A stretch of 64,000 nucleotides of DNA from Corylus avellana (Eukaryota; Streptophyta; Magnoliopsida; Fagales; Betulaceae), in NCBI RefSeq assembly GCF_901000735.1, contig NC_081547.1:20460838-20524837 (forward strand), written 5' to 3'. A program made the position numbers and the translations under genes. Of the stretch, positions 12,529 through 22,022 are shown piece by piece (position 1 is the first letter of the stretch; the number at the start of each line of letters is the position of its first letter). Below the pieces are notes generated by a model, which did not search any database, was not told the DNA's origin, and worked only from the letters and a program-made list of their open reading frames with translations.

Positions 12529-12930
12529 ATGAACTACCGGTTTCAAAACCTGCTGGAACCCTACCGAGGAGGCAACGTGGTGATCACTAAAAACAACCTG
12601 CTAATCTCACCGGTGGGTAACCGCGTGAGCATTACCGACCTCGTCAAGTTCCAAACACTAACCCTCCCGGTGCAGTCCTCCTCCGACATCTGCCGCCTGG
12701 CGGCCTCCCCGGACGGCGTGTTCCTCCTGATCGTCGACGGCAACAGCCGGTGCCTCCTCGTGAATCTCCACCGGCAGGTGGTCCTCCATCGGATCTCCTT
12801 CAAGAACGCCGTGAAAGCCGTGGCCTTCAGCCCCTGCGGGTCCCTCATCGCCGTCGCCGTCGGCAAGCTCCACCAGATATGGCGCGCGCCGGGCTTCAAG
12901 AAGGAGTTCTTCCCCTTCGAGCTCCTCCGG
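12529..12930 (+). pseudogene. PWP2 5' fragment, truncated by the tandem-duplication junction
   Basis: The first 134 codons of PWP2 (start MNYRFQNLLEPYRGG) match 31540-31944 with a 3-bp in-frame deletion (GA lost from LLGAPYRG) and few substitutions. Homology stops dead after TTCGAGCTCCTCCGG at 12930; the next bases belong to the unit's opposite end (unknown terminal exon). The frame stays open for about 80 further codons through the junction and into a transposon, so a chimeric transcript is possible, but only the first WD40 blades would be encoded. Its promoter, including telo-boxes, is intact. Confidence 0.85.
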
Positions 12931-12951
12931 GTGTTTGGTTTGACTTTGCAG

Positions 12952-13602
12952 GATTTGTCACTACACAGTACCTGCAGACAGTGGCGGAGCCACTTACATT
13001 TTGGGGGTGCCGTGATTTTTAAAATTTTTTTTTTCTCCTCCAAAATTATATTTTTAAATTTTCTTTTTTCTCCACCAAAATTATATATATATTTCTTTTT
13101 ACCTAGCCAAGACACGACGCCCTTAAAGTCAAGGACTCACTCTCTTTCGTTATTTGTATCTCAAAGATTCGATACTTGATTATTTTGTAATGTGCAATTA
13201 TATATATTTGAGATTCGATACTTGATTATTTTGTAATGTGCAATTATATATATATATATATATATATATAGTGCCAACATGTTACATTTCTAATATATCA
13301 ATTTGAGCACATATTTATGAATTTTTATAGATATTTTTTTGTGATGCATATATTGTGAGCATTATCAAATTTTTAGGGAAGAGAAAATTTTTAGTACACA
13401 AAAAAAAAAGATTTTTAGCGACATCCCCAATATGAATTGTCTGACTCCACCACTGCCTGCAGAGATGGACAAATCTGCCATTAGCTGGCCCCAAAACTAG
13501 GGGTTGAGGGCTCTCGCCCATAAAAGGAATGTAGTTGGAGGTAGCAAGTTGGAGGAGCTATTCACAATAATAATTTTGAGAGGAGAGCATGTTTTGAATG
13601 CA
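12952..13602 (+). pseudogene. Second copy of the unrecognised terminal exon, split by a hAT element
   Basis: A splice-acceptor-like TTTGACTTTGCAG ends at 12951. The exon-like sequence GATTTGTCACTACACAGTA continues to 12978, is interrupted by the element 12979-13455, and resumes at 13464. After that it matches 372-510. If read across the insertion the frame is continuous (..HYTVPAEMDKSAISWPQN) but meets TAG at 13498-13500, where copy 1 has GAG. It ends in a 100-N gap. The protein is not recognised. Confidence 0.35.
12979..13455. mobile_element. hAT-like MITE, complete, 8-bp TSD CCTGCAGA
   Basis: Begins CAGTGGCGGAGCCAC and ends GACTCCACCACTG, giving imperfect terminal inverted repeats that start with CAG, as in hAT elements. 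It is flanked by CCTGCAGA at 12971-12978 and 13456-13463, a perfect 8-bp duplication, the hAT hallmark. It is 477 bp, AT-rich, includes an (AT)n tract near 13243-13270 and no transposase. Confidence 0.85.
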
Positions 13603-13702
13603 NNNNNNNNNNNNNNNNNNNNNNNNNNNNNNNNNNNNNNNNNNNNNNNNNNNNNNNNNNNNNNNNNNNNNNNNNNNNNNNNNNNNNNNNNNNNNNNNNN
13701 NN
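13603..13702. other. Assembly gap (100 N, nominal size)
   Basis: Exactly 100 N, the usual placeholder for unknown size. The sequence beyond it is not the continuation seen in copy 1 (after 510), so order and distance across this gap are not secured by the window. Confidence 0.95.
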
Positions 13703-13956
13703 GAATAGGTTGTTGATTGCAGAAATTGAAACAAATATTATGATTGGGTTGTTGAAGTAGCTGAATGCGAAAAAAAATAAATTGTTGATTTTGTTGGGTC
13801 TATGTTGCTTTGGCGATGCTGGGTTTGGGAGAAAGAAAAAAGGAGGGTTTGGGGGAAAGAAAGAAGAAACTGCTGGTGGGATGGATTTGGAGCTTTGGTT
13901 TTGTTTTTTCGTCGGCGGTTTTTTCTGGTTTTCTCTGTATGAAGAAAAGAAGTAGG

Positions 13957-14299
13957 GGTTAAAATGCGGTTGCGGTTAGTGGCTAAAACCGCTAACCGCT
14001 AGGCGGTTAACCGCCTGGTTAGCAGTTAACCGCATCCGAATAACCGTTTTTTTACTAACCGCTTTTTTTTTTGCCTTTTATTGGGCTTTCTTTGTTTTTT
14101 GGCCGGTTTTGGCGCTCACTTTAAACAATGTCTTTTTTCTTTTCATAGCCATTTTAGCATTAAAAATTGCTATATACCAAAATCCTTATTGGTCACCTTC
14201 TATGAATCTATACAACATATAATACAAATAAAATTACAACAATTTTTGTAAATCATCACTTCACTGTAGTCTTGTACAAAACATATATATATAAAATAA

Positions 14300-14338
<39 letters not shown>

Positions 14339-14400
14339 GGTTAGCGGTTAGTGGTTTTCAAAAACTCAATAACCACTTTCAAAAGCGGTTAAAAGAAGAA
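13957..14400. mobile_element. CTAACCG/CGGTTAG hAT-like element, member A (partial)
   Basis: Both ends carry clustered GCGGTTAGCGGTTA/AACCGCTAACCGC heptamer arrays (about 13965-14065 and 14335-14395). The middle (about 14080-14280) is the inverted counterpart of 19560-19800 in member B (GCCATTTTAGCATTAAAAATTGC). An (AT)n run lies at about 14302-14334. Exact termini and target duplication are not visible. Confidence 0.55.
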
Positions 14401-14519
14401 GAAAGGGTTTGGAAGAAAGAAAGAAGAAACGGTCGGCGATGTTGGCAGGTACGATGCTCTCCGGAGATGGTGGATTGGTTGTGGGTATTGGTGAAAAAAA
14501 TTTAAAAAAATAATAATTT

Positions 14520-14850
14520 AATCATTTTTAAATTTTATTGACGTTTCAAAATTGGTACGTCAACAAATTTATTGGCGTGTCAATTTTGACACGTCAATAA
14601 ATTATTTACATGTCAAAACTGACACATCAATAAATTATTAACGTGTCAGAAATTAACACGTCAATAATTATTTTTTATGTGCCACTTTTTGACACGTCAA
14701 TAATTATTGACATGTTGAACAGTAACACGTCAAAATTTTTTCGTTTTTGACATCCTAAATTTTAACGCCTGACACACGTCATTAGAGTTTAGTGACATGT
14801 CAGGCCACCTAAAAAATATCAAGTTAAGAAAAACTCCATTTTTTGTAGTG
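14520..14850. mobile_element. CACTA-type terminus with subterminal repeat array
   Basis: Ends with TTTTTTGTAGTG (14839-14850), the reverse complement of the canonical CACTACAAAAAA end. The 300 bp before it consist of a dozen degenerate direct and inverted copies of TGACACGTCAATAATT, spaced about 20-30 bp. CACTA elements have such subterminal arrays as transposase-binding regions. The opposite end was not found and may be in the gap at 13603-13702. Confidence 0.6.
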
Positions 14851-15682
14851 ACGTGTCCCACAAGCAAAGCATTAATTTTGGTGAAAAAAAAAAAAAAAAA
14901 AAGGCTAATGTGAGTCATGAAATGATTGCGTGGCCACCACCTCCCACATGACCAACCTTCTTATAACATATGAGGTGACCATGTTGCCACCCCTTCGTAC
15001 AACTCATGGAGGTGGTTGTGCAACCCCCTTACATAGTTGAAGGGTGGTGGCTCCCATTTTATAACAACAGAATTAGTGATGTGGCATTTTATGACTTGAC
15101 GTCAAGGTACTTAGCGGTCCATTGTAACATGTGGTTGATATGATGACCACTAGAAAAGTAAATAGAGGTGAGTAAAATGAAGTGATTTGATAACAAATTA
15201 AATGTTAAGAATTGATTTGATCAATTTTGAATCAAGTTATTCAATAAAAGGTCAAATCCAGATAATATATATACAATCTCTCTTTCAAAATAAAGCTTAT
15301 ATAGTAATACTTACTAGGGGTAAAAATGCAGATACACATGTAGTTATTAGCAATATCTGCCTTTGCTGCAATTATCACTTTTAGGTATTTGTATTATGCG
15401 ATTATTATCTATATCTATGCGCATATTTATAATAATAATAATACAAAAAAGAGCAACATAGAAGGCAAATACAAAATCAAAAGAGTTTCCTAAAAATAAA
15501 ATACAACACTACAAATCTAGCAAATATATAAAACATAAATAATATCTGAAATTCAAAACACAAATATATATAAAGAAAATGCGGATGCGGTGAATCAACG
15601 CGAGTAATCAGTGCAGGCGATTATTATATTCATGCATTTTCCCCCCTAAATTACTTAATAACTAATCTATAATTTCCCTTAA
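14851..15682. other. Intergenic, no gene seen
   Basis: Short purine/pyrimidine runs and AT-rich sequence between the CACTA terminus and the 3' end of the glycosyltransferase pseudogene. No open frame with recognisable content. Confidence 0.5.
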
Positions 15683-17165
15683 TTAAATATTTGTACCCAA
15701 ATTCAGCATGGTTGATTGTTGTGGTCTCTTGGAAAGAATAGTCCTCACAAAGTCATCCAACGCTTTGACCGAAGAGCCCCTCTCTTCTCCCTCGTCTCTT
15801 ATTGCTGACAATATCCGCTCTTTAACCTCAGCAGCCTTCTTCCTCATACCCTCGCCTTTCCCCTCGGTCTCCATAACCAACTCTATCACCCTCTTCACTT
15901 CCTCCCCCACAAGAACACCCTGAATCCCTCTACTCAGCTCAACACTCAAACCCATCTCCTCCACCAGCATCTTTGAATTGTACGCCTGCTCCGCCGCCAT
16001 CGGCCACCCTATAATCGGCACGCCCTGGCTTAAGCTCTCCAGCACCGAGTTCCACCCGCAGTGGCTCAGAAAAGCTCCGGTCGATTTGTGCGACAGAATG
16101 TCCAGCTGGGGCGCCCAGTTGCGCACCAACAACCCTCGTTTGCTTTCCCTCATTCGTTCTTCAAACCCTTACGGCAACCATTCTGCTCTGAATCCACCGT
16201 TCAGGTCGAATCCAAGCGGGGGCCTTATGGCCCAAATGAAAGCTTTTCCGCTCTCCTCCAACCCAATAGCTAATTCCATCATCTGGGAGGCACCGATTGT
16301 GTTCTCAGAGCCGAAAGAAATGTAGAGAACCGAATCAGGACTCTGTAAATCAAGCCACTCGATGCATTTTTAAGGAGCCAATCCGGGCTCTTTCCCGGCA
16401 CGTTGTCTGGAAATACTTGAACGTGAAGAGGACGGATGTTTGTAAATAGTCCAAACAGGAAGTTTGATAAATTTTCTGAGAAGTTGTAGGCCCAAAGGCT
16501 CAATTTCCTCGACCGAGTTACACAACCACCCACAAGACTCCAAACAATGTGAAATCTGCGGCTGCATAAATGTAGACCACGTGTCTTAGAAACGGATGCA
16601 GCTGAGAGCGTTGGAAACGACAGCTTTCAGGAAACCCCGGCAGCGGGAACTCGTCGGAATCTGTAAAGCGATGTGGGAGGTTGAGCCACAAGGAGCTGCT
16701 GGCCATAGTGCCATAGGCACCTGCTGTGGCGAATGTAACATTCACAGTGCCTACACTCTTTGCAACATCAACAGCCCATCCAAAGAACACGTCTGAAATT
16801 ATACAGAGCGGAGGCCGCCCTTCTTTGTCAATGATGTCACGGACAAGGCGCTGGAAAGGATCTTTGAGACTCATCGAAGCATGAAAGAGGTTCACAATCT
16901 TGTTAGGAGGCAAGTTCTCAGTGTTCTCTGTTTTGGGTGGTAAGTCGTGGTCGGAGCTGCAGAAGGGGAGCTCGTCGAGGCGGATGGAGGAATTAGAATC
17001 TGTAGAAATGGTGGAACGGAGGTACTGGATATTGAGCTTGGTACTGGCAATGGTGATGGTGAAGCCAGTACTTCTTCGTTGCGGCTGCTTTGCGAGTGCC
17101 AAAAAGGGTATGAGATGGCCATGTGCCATGTATGGTAGCATTACAATATGCTCGTCAGACCCCAT
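15683..17165 (-). pseudogene. UDP-glycosyltransferase, UGT92A-like, inactivated
   Basis: Family-1 plant glycosyltransferases transfer sugar from UDP-sugars to small molecules in the cytosol. The N-terminal half opens at 17165 with HIVMLPYMAHGHLIPF (catalytic His about residue 17) and has ISDVFFGW with the partner Asp near residue 125. The C-terminal half has an intact 44-residue PSPG donor-binding box at about 15986-16117 (WAPQLDILSHKSTG..HCGWNS..GWPMAAEQ). Overall resemblance is to Arabidopsis UGT92A1, from memory of its motifs. Lesions: a frameshift with a small deletion near 16575-16595 (after QLHPFLR), and in the resumed frame TAA stops at 16370-16372 and 16169-16171, the latter at the Glu of the usual LPEGF. 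No intron is needed. With both halves well conserved this is a recent loss; two stops plus a frameshift make sequencing error unlikely. Confidence 0.85.
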
Positions 17166-17403
17166 CTGGTTGCAATATAATGCAAATGCTCTCTCCTGCC
17201 TTTTCTGCTTAATTACTCGTGTCTAGCTTTGAAGAAGAATCTGCTAATGGCTTCAACTTTTATTACCTACTTTACAAATGTCAAGGGCCGGCGCCGGCGT
17301 TCTGTAGATTTGGGAATTTGGACCTTTCTCTACTTTATTTCATTTGAATTGAAAAATATTCAATTAATTATAGTAAAAGGATTTGGCTTATTTGCTGTTA
17401 TTA

Positions 17404-17558
17404 AAATAACAGCATGTATGCTGTAGTTTAATCAACGGTTAAGATTGAATTTCTCAAAAAAAAAAATCATTTTTTCTCTCTTATTAAATGCTTCTAAAAG
17501 TATGTCAACTTTAAAATTCAATCTTGATCGTTGATTCAACTACAGCATACATGTTATT
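17404..17558. repeat. Fold-back MITE upstream of the UGT pseudogene
   Basis: The left arm AATAACAGCATGTATGCTG.. runs through TCAACGGTTAAGATTGAATTT; the right arm is its near-perfect reverse complement (AAATTCAATCTTGATCGTTGA..ACATGTTATT), leaving a loop of about 60 bp. A 19-bp direct repeat ATTAAAATAACAGCATGTA begins the left arm (17399) and recurs immediately after the right arm (17558). Non-coding. Confidence 0.65.
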
Positions 17559-18291
17559 ATTAAAATAACAGCATGTAAGCCAGATCCATAGTGGAATGGT
17601 ATTTTTCTCGATCTTAAAAAATGAAAAAACAAAAATAATCCTTCACTGACTGGATACTCTTCGTTTAAATGAAATGAAGAAGATTTTTTTTTTTTTTTTC
17701 CTCCTTATATTTAAGTGGGTCTTTTTTCTTATATTTAAATTTAAATTATTTTATATTTATTTTAATATTTATATTATATTTTTTATTTAAAAATCATTAT
17801 TCTTACTTTTTATTTGTGTAATTACTAATGTTGCTTAAGTTGGTTTTTATCAAATTTAATTTTGAAAAAAAATTATTTATTCGTAAACAACTGTAACATA
17901 TATTGTTAATAAAATTTATAAGCGATAAAAAAAAAAAATCAAAAAAATCAAAAAAATCAAATATTTTTATATAATTTAATATGTCAATTAGAACACTTTC
18001 TTTTATTTGTAAAATTTCGTTTAAAACTTCTTTTTTCTTTTTTTGTGAGTTATCAAATATAGAATGACTTATCACTTGATTCAAGAACATAAATAATAAT
18101 TGGATCTTAAAAAAAAAATGAAATAATAAGACTCAAGAGGAAAAAAAAAAAAAAGTGTTGAGAAAAATGAAAAGCTATAAAGTGCAATTTATAGTGGAAT
18201 ACGATGTGAAAAAAAATAAAAAGGATGTTGAAATTTCACTGACATTGTAATTTTATCTTCTTTTTTTATGATAAAAGCCGGTGCCTTGTAT
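17559..18291. other. AT-rich intergenic, no gene seen
   Basis: Long A and T runs and low complexity only. Confidence 0.5.
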
Positions 18292-18690
18292 TTATGTTGA
18301 AATAAGCAAAGCAGAAAGATCTGCTTGCAGATGATCACGTATACAGTCTGGTGGGTCATAAAGCCACACCTTATCCATTGAGTGTATAATAGCAGCTCTA
18401 GCTAAACAATGAGCCACCTGGTTGGCCTCTCTCCGTGTATGAATCATCTCCCAATCTGGAATAGCCCCTACCATGGATCGAATATCCGCTGTGAGTTGGC
18501 CCGTGGCACTGTCATCTGGCTCCCCTGACTTTACTGCTTCAATAATGCTCTTTGCATCACCCTCCAATTGGACCTTTGAGAAGCCCAGTTCCACGCACGT
18601 CTGGATGGCCAGCAACGCAGCCATACCTTCCGCTGCTGTGGGATCCAAACAACCTTTGCGTATCTGGTTCCAGGCAGCCCTCATAACCCC
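18292..18690 (-). pseudogene. LINE-derived RNase H (RVT_3) fragment
   Basis: About 130 codons with the RNase H-like pattern of plant non-LTR retrotransposons: AAEGMAALLAIQTCVELGFS, LEGDAKSIIEAV (catalytic Asp) and IHTRREANQVAHCLARAA (catalytic His region). The 5' side of the domain is cut off by the hAT-like element starting at 18699. It ends with a normal stop, so the C-terminal end is native. There is no reverse-transcriptase part nearby. Confidence 0.7.
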
Positions 18691-18698
18691 ATGATGAT

Positions 18699-19940
18699 TA
18701 GGGCTGAAATTTAAAACCGCCTAACCGCAACCGCTAACCGTTAACCGCTATAACCGCTAACCGCCTAACCGCCTAACCGCTTTGAAAGCGGTTAGTAAAA
18801 ACCGCTAACCGCCTAGGCGGTTGCGGTTAGCGATTAGTGGGTTTTGGAAACCCACTAACCGCTAACCGCTTTTTTAAAATATAATATATATTTATATTAT
18901 ATATATATATTTCATATAGTAAATTGCAATGAGGCATTGCAGCGTAGTGGTACATATGCGAGTTTGCCAACGAAAGTACTGGGGTTCGATTCCCCCTAAC
19001 GTCGGTTTTAATGTTTTTTTTTTATTAATTTTTTATTATATAGAAGTGCAAAACGAACCCTAAAATCTGAAGCTCCTTCTCCCTCCCTGCATCTGCGATC
19101 GTCTCTGCCGCCTCTCATCTCAAGCCAGCCTCTCTCACAACTCCGTCTCCGTCTCTCTCGCTCTCTCTCTCTCTCTCAACTCGCTGTCTCCGACTCTCCC
19201 TCGCTCTCTCTCTCAACTCACCGTCTCCGTCGCTCCATCTCTCAACTCGCCGTCTCCGTCGCTCCCTCTCTCAACTCGCCGTCTCTCGGCGCCAAGCAAG
19301 GTAAGTTATTAACTTGATTTTGATTTTTACACCATTTACAGTTTTACACAAGATTATTAGAGGATTAGGCCCAAGTAGCTAGGGTTTCGGCCAAACATTG
19401 TACTTTTTTTTTTTTTTTTTTTTTTTTTTACAGGTAATCCAAAGTTTGTTTATTACAATTTGCAAGCAACATTATATGTATCAGAATTTTGGGATTTTGA
19501 GAGTTTCAAGTGTTGTGTATGTTGTGTATAAGACTACAAGTGAAGTAATGATTTTGTTGTAATTTTATCATTATATTGTATGATGTGTAGATTTGTAGAA
19601 GGTGGCCAACAAGATTTTGGTATATAGCAATTTTTAATGCTAAAATGGCCATGAAAAGGGAAAAAAAAAAACAAAAAAAAAAGGTTCAAAATGAGCAAAA
19701 AAAAAAGATTAAAGTGAGCTGAAAACCGGGCCAAAATTGGCCCAAAACAGGTCCAAAATTGGCCCAAAACCGGTCCAAAAAAAAGCCAAAAAAAAGCGGT
19801 TAGGAAAAAGCGGTTATCACAAAGCGGTTAACCGCTATCCGGTTAGCGGAGGCGGTTAGTAATTTTTACTAACCGCCTAGGCGGTTGCGGTTAGCGGTTT
19901 TAGCCACTAACCGCTAACCGCAACCGCTATTTCAGCCCTA
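18699..19940. mobile_element. CTAACCG/CGGTTAG hAT-like element, member B (complete, 1242 bp)
   Basis: Terminal inverted repeats TAGGGCTGAAAT (18699-18710) and ATTTCAGCCCTA (19929-19940). Immediately inside each end are dense arrays of AACCGCTAACCGC heptamers (18711-18870 and 19795-19930). The interior has a tRNA-like segment and a CT-rich stretch, no transposase. The flanking octamers (ATGATGAT and ATTTTAAC) do not match: on the left lies a LINE RNase H fragment, on the right the TCX downstream flank, so the element sits at a rearrangement point. Confidence 0.75.
18931..19004 (+). other. tRNA-like / SINE-head-like segment inside hAT member B
   Basis: Contains an A-box-like TAGTGGTACATATG (18945-18958) and a B-box GGTTCGATTCC (18983-18993) set in a GGGG..TTCGATT..CCCC stem-loop typical of a T arm, and is followed by an oligo-T run (19013-19023) as a Pol III terminator would be. 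I cannot draw a full cloverleaf with a matching acceptor stem, so it is not called a tRNA gene. Confidence 0.35.
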
Positions 19941-20817
19941 ATTTTAACTACTCACTTTTTAAACGCACCTACATCCGCTTCAGTATTTTAACTATATATA
20001 TATATATATTCTACTTTCATTATTCTCAAATGATCTGGACCCCACATTTATTTAAAAAAAAAAAAAACAATATAAATCTATTTATTTATTGAATGGATCA
20101 GATCATTTGGAAAAAGAAATTTGTGAAAAAGTATTAGGATGTCTAGTATTATCCTATTTTGAGTGTATTCTTGTGCTACTTTAAATCCGATATGAACGTA
20201 TATATCAAGTTGCGTTACTGGATAAATTAGGGTCGTTTTTTAGAGAAAACTTAGGCCTCCTTCAAACCTAAGTTTGAATTCAAACTTTTTGAATGATTTT
20301 TATTAGGAGAAACATTACTTAATCCCCTAAATTTTCACGCTTTTTGAAATTATCCTCCAGAAATTCAAAAATTATCAATTTAAGGTATCGATTCAATTTT
20401 TTGCAATATCCCCTCCTGTTAGAGTTTTCCATTAAATAGTTAAAATTCTCAAAATACCCATAAAAAATATGTATATAAATAAAAAGTTATAAAAATTCAG
20501 GGTTCATTAGGTTTTAATCGAATTTGCAAAAAGATAAGGTAGATAATACTCAAACTAATAATACAACTAATTTGAATCCCAATTGATAAAAATACCTACT
20601 AATTCTTATTAAATAAAATCCTATTTTACATTTTAAAACAACTTCTAACCTTATCTGTAACACAATCTAAATGTGATAAATGTAAGCTGCCCATAACAAT
20701 TTAAGCATTACCAAATGATAACTCTTGTAGCACATGTAAAATTTGAACTATTTTTTTCATCTGCATGTGATCAAGTCCTCAATTTTTAGGATTCTTTCCA
20801 CTTTCTGTTAGAATTTT

Positions 20818-21534
20818 GGAGAAAGTGCACATGACTCCTTCAAACTACCACTTAATTGATAATGTTTTCCCCAAACTTTCAATAGTGACAATGTCTCCCC
20901 TCAAACTACCAAAAATTGTCAATGTTCCCCATAATGACGAAATTACCCTTAGTAAAATTAAAAAATAATAATAATAAAAAAAATTAACTAAAACTTCTAG
21001 AAAAAACCTAAAACTAACAAAAAATAATAATAATAATTTTTTAAATCAATTTTATAAGAAAAAAATTAAAAAAAAAATTGAAAATTTTCGTTTTTATTTT
21101 ATTTTTATTTTTGTTTTATATTTTTATTTAAATAAAAATTTACGTTTAAAAAAAATAAAATTTTCGTTTAATAAAATGAAATTTTTTGTTTTTTAAAACT
21201 AAATAAAAAAAAATAGTTTTTTTTAAAATAAAAATTTCCATTTAAAAAAAAAAATTAAAAATTTTTGTTTTAAAAAAATTGTTTTTTTTTTTAAAATACT
21301 ATTTTTAAATTAAAATTTTTCGTTTTTTTAAAAAATCAATTTTTTTAAAAAATTTATAGGGGTATTTTTGTCTTATTGAGAAATCTATAAGGGCATTTTT
21401 GTCTTATTGGTAGTCTTGAGGAGGGACATTGACAATGTTTTAGTAATTTGGATGAGACATTCTTACAATTGAAAGCTTGGGAGAGACATTGTCAATTGGA
21501 TGGTAATTTGAGGAGGGTATGTGGACTTTACCTT
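20818..21534. mobile_element. Mutator-like MITE, present in copy 3 flank only
   Basis: Copy 1 (near 2085-2103) is uninterrupted here. In copy 3 about 717 bp is inserted, with inverted ends GGAGAAAGTGCACATGACTCC and GGTATGTGGACTTTACC, and inner complementary blocks (CAATGTCTCCCC / GAGAGACATTG). The flanks TAGAATTTT and TATAATTTT are 9-bp near-duplicates. The centre is extremely A/T-rich homopolymer. No coding capacity. Confidence 0.65.
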
Positions 21535-21552
21535 ATAATTTTTAACGGCGTA

Positions 21553-22022
21553 TTTGGCAAACCATTTTTTTTTAAGTGAAATTTCATTCTTACAAATAAG
21601 ATATTACAAACTATCCAAGCATACAATGACATGCAAAAATTCAAGATACATTCTCAATAGATGTTTAGAGCGCCACCTTTGCCAAAGTACGTGTCACCAT
21701 ATTTGCATCCTTTTTTGTGTGCACCATCTTCCAATTAAGTCTGTGCAAGATAATCTTTGCATCCTCAATGAAATTACCATACCTCTACTACAGTCAGTGA
21801 TCAGTTTGATAAGTATGAAGTATTGACATAACATAAAAAGTAAAATAAGTTTTGAGTTTTTTGCTTGAATAATAATAAAAAATAAATGATGCAATATAAA
21901 AGCGAAATAAGATAATAACTTTTGTGAGAAAATAGTAAAAAAAATTGTTTTGAAAAGATGTTAATTTTTTTTCCCCTTAGAAGTGAGAAGAAGGGAAAGA
22001 AAAGGAAAGAGGGTTTGCCAAA
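21553..22022 (-). mobile_element. TIR element / RNase H tail block (copy 3)
   Basis: Inverted repeats TTTGGCAAACC (21553-21563) and GGTTTGCCAAA (22012-22022) with the same RNase H end on the minus strand as in copies 1 and 2. It lies just downstream of TCX copy 3. Confidence 0.5.

Noticed and set aside
14520..14760. CRISPR-like regularly spaced repeats
   Set aside because: The repeats are degenerate, occur in both orientations and end at a CACTA terminus in a plant genome.
18711..18870. Heptamer arrays (CTAACCG) resembling plant telomere repeats
   Set aside because: The plant telomere unit is CCCTAAA; these are CCGCTAA-type, inverted within short elements, and bounded by transposon ends.
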